A stretch of DNA of 14,260 bases, taken from assembly GCA_000482145.1 (NCBI GenBank), contig AUXH01000501.1:1-14260 (forward strand). Reading direction: 5' to 3'. This document shows, piece after piece, positions 14,252 to 14,260 of this stretch. The notes beneath the pieces were generated by a model. The model was not told the origin of the DNA. It did no database searches and was given only the letters and a program-made list of their open reading frames with translations. The position numbers and the translations under genes are program-made. Position 1 is the first letter of the stretch. Every line of letters starts with the position of its first letter. Source of the stretch: Strigomonas culicis. Taxonomy: Eukaryota; Euglenozoa; Kinetoplastea; Trypanosomatida; Trypanosomatidae.

Positions 14252-14260
14252 GTAGTAGTA
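14206..14260. repeat. (AT)n microsatellite followed by (GTA)n, reaching the window end
   Basis: An uninterrupted alternating AT tract of 43 bases (14206-14248) passes directly into four GTA triplets (14249-14260), which continue to the window edge. It lies upstream of the first gene in the array, in spacer sequence. True length is unknown because it runs off the window, and such tracts are prone to assembly collapse. Confidence 0.95.

Overview
The window looks like nuclear DNA of a trypanosomatid protozoan (Kinetoplastea). Seven intron-less protein genes lie head to tail on the minus strand. The spacers contain polypyrimidine tracts (read on the minus strand) followed by an AG close to each start codon, which is the signature of spliced-leader trans-splicing in a polycistronic unit. 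Coding DNA is GC-rich and spacers are A/T-rich with many homopolymer runs. I cannot name the genus from sequence alone.

Transcription runs from high to low coordinates. The order is: DNAJC11-like J-protein (13977-11581); degenerate Pif1-helicase-like protein with three tandem zinc fingers (11086-9131); small thioredoxin-fold protein of the glutaredoxin/SH3BGR type without CxxC (8891-8355); OGFr-domain protein (7989-6997); sphingosine/ceramide kinase family lipid kinase (6366-4081); divergent, probably mitochondrial Hsp70-like protein (3298-722); and 40S ribosomal protein S16, cut by the window edge (413-1). For the lipid kinase and the OGFr protein I moved the start inward. The longest open frame of the kinase begins at a TTG, and that of the OGFr protein begins upstream of the probable splice acceptor.

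The genes do not form a metabolic operon; trypanosomatid units are transcription conveniences. Three of them (J-protein, Pif1-like, Hsp70-like) carry features pointing to the mitochondrion. Four show altered catalytic signatures. The Hsp70-like protein keeps its ATPase residues but has no room for the beta substrate-binding domain. The J-protein has HTD instead of HPD. The Pif1-like protein has lost the Walker B glutamate and gained a zinc-finger tail. The thioredoxin-fold protein has no active-site cysteine pair. These are the best leads in the window. I see no mobile element, CRISPR, tRNA or rRNA. The window ends in an AT dinucleotide repeat.
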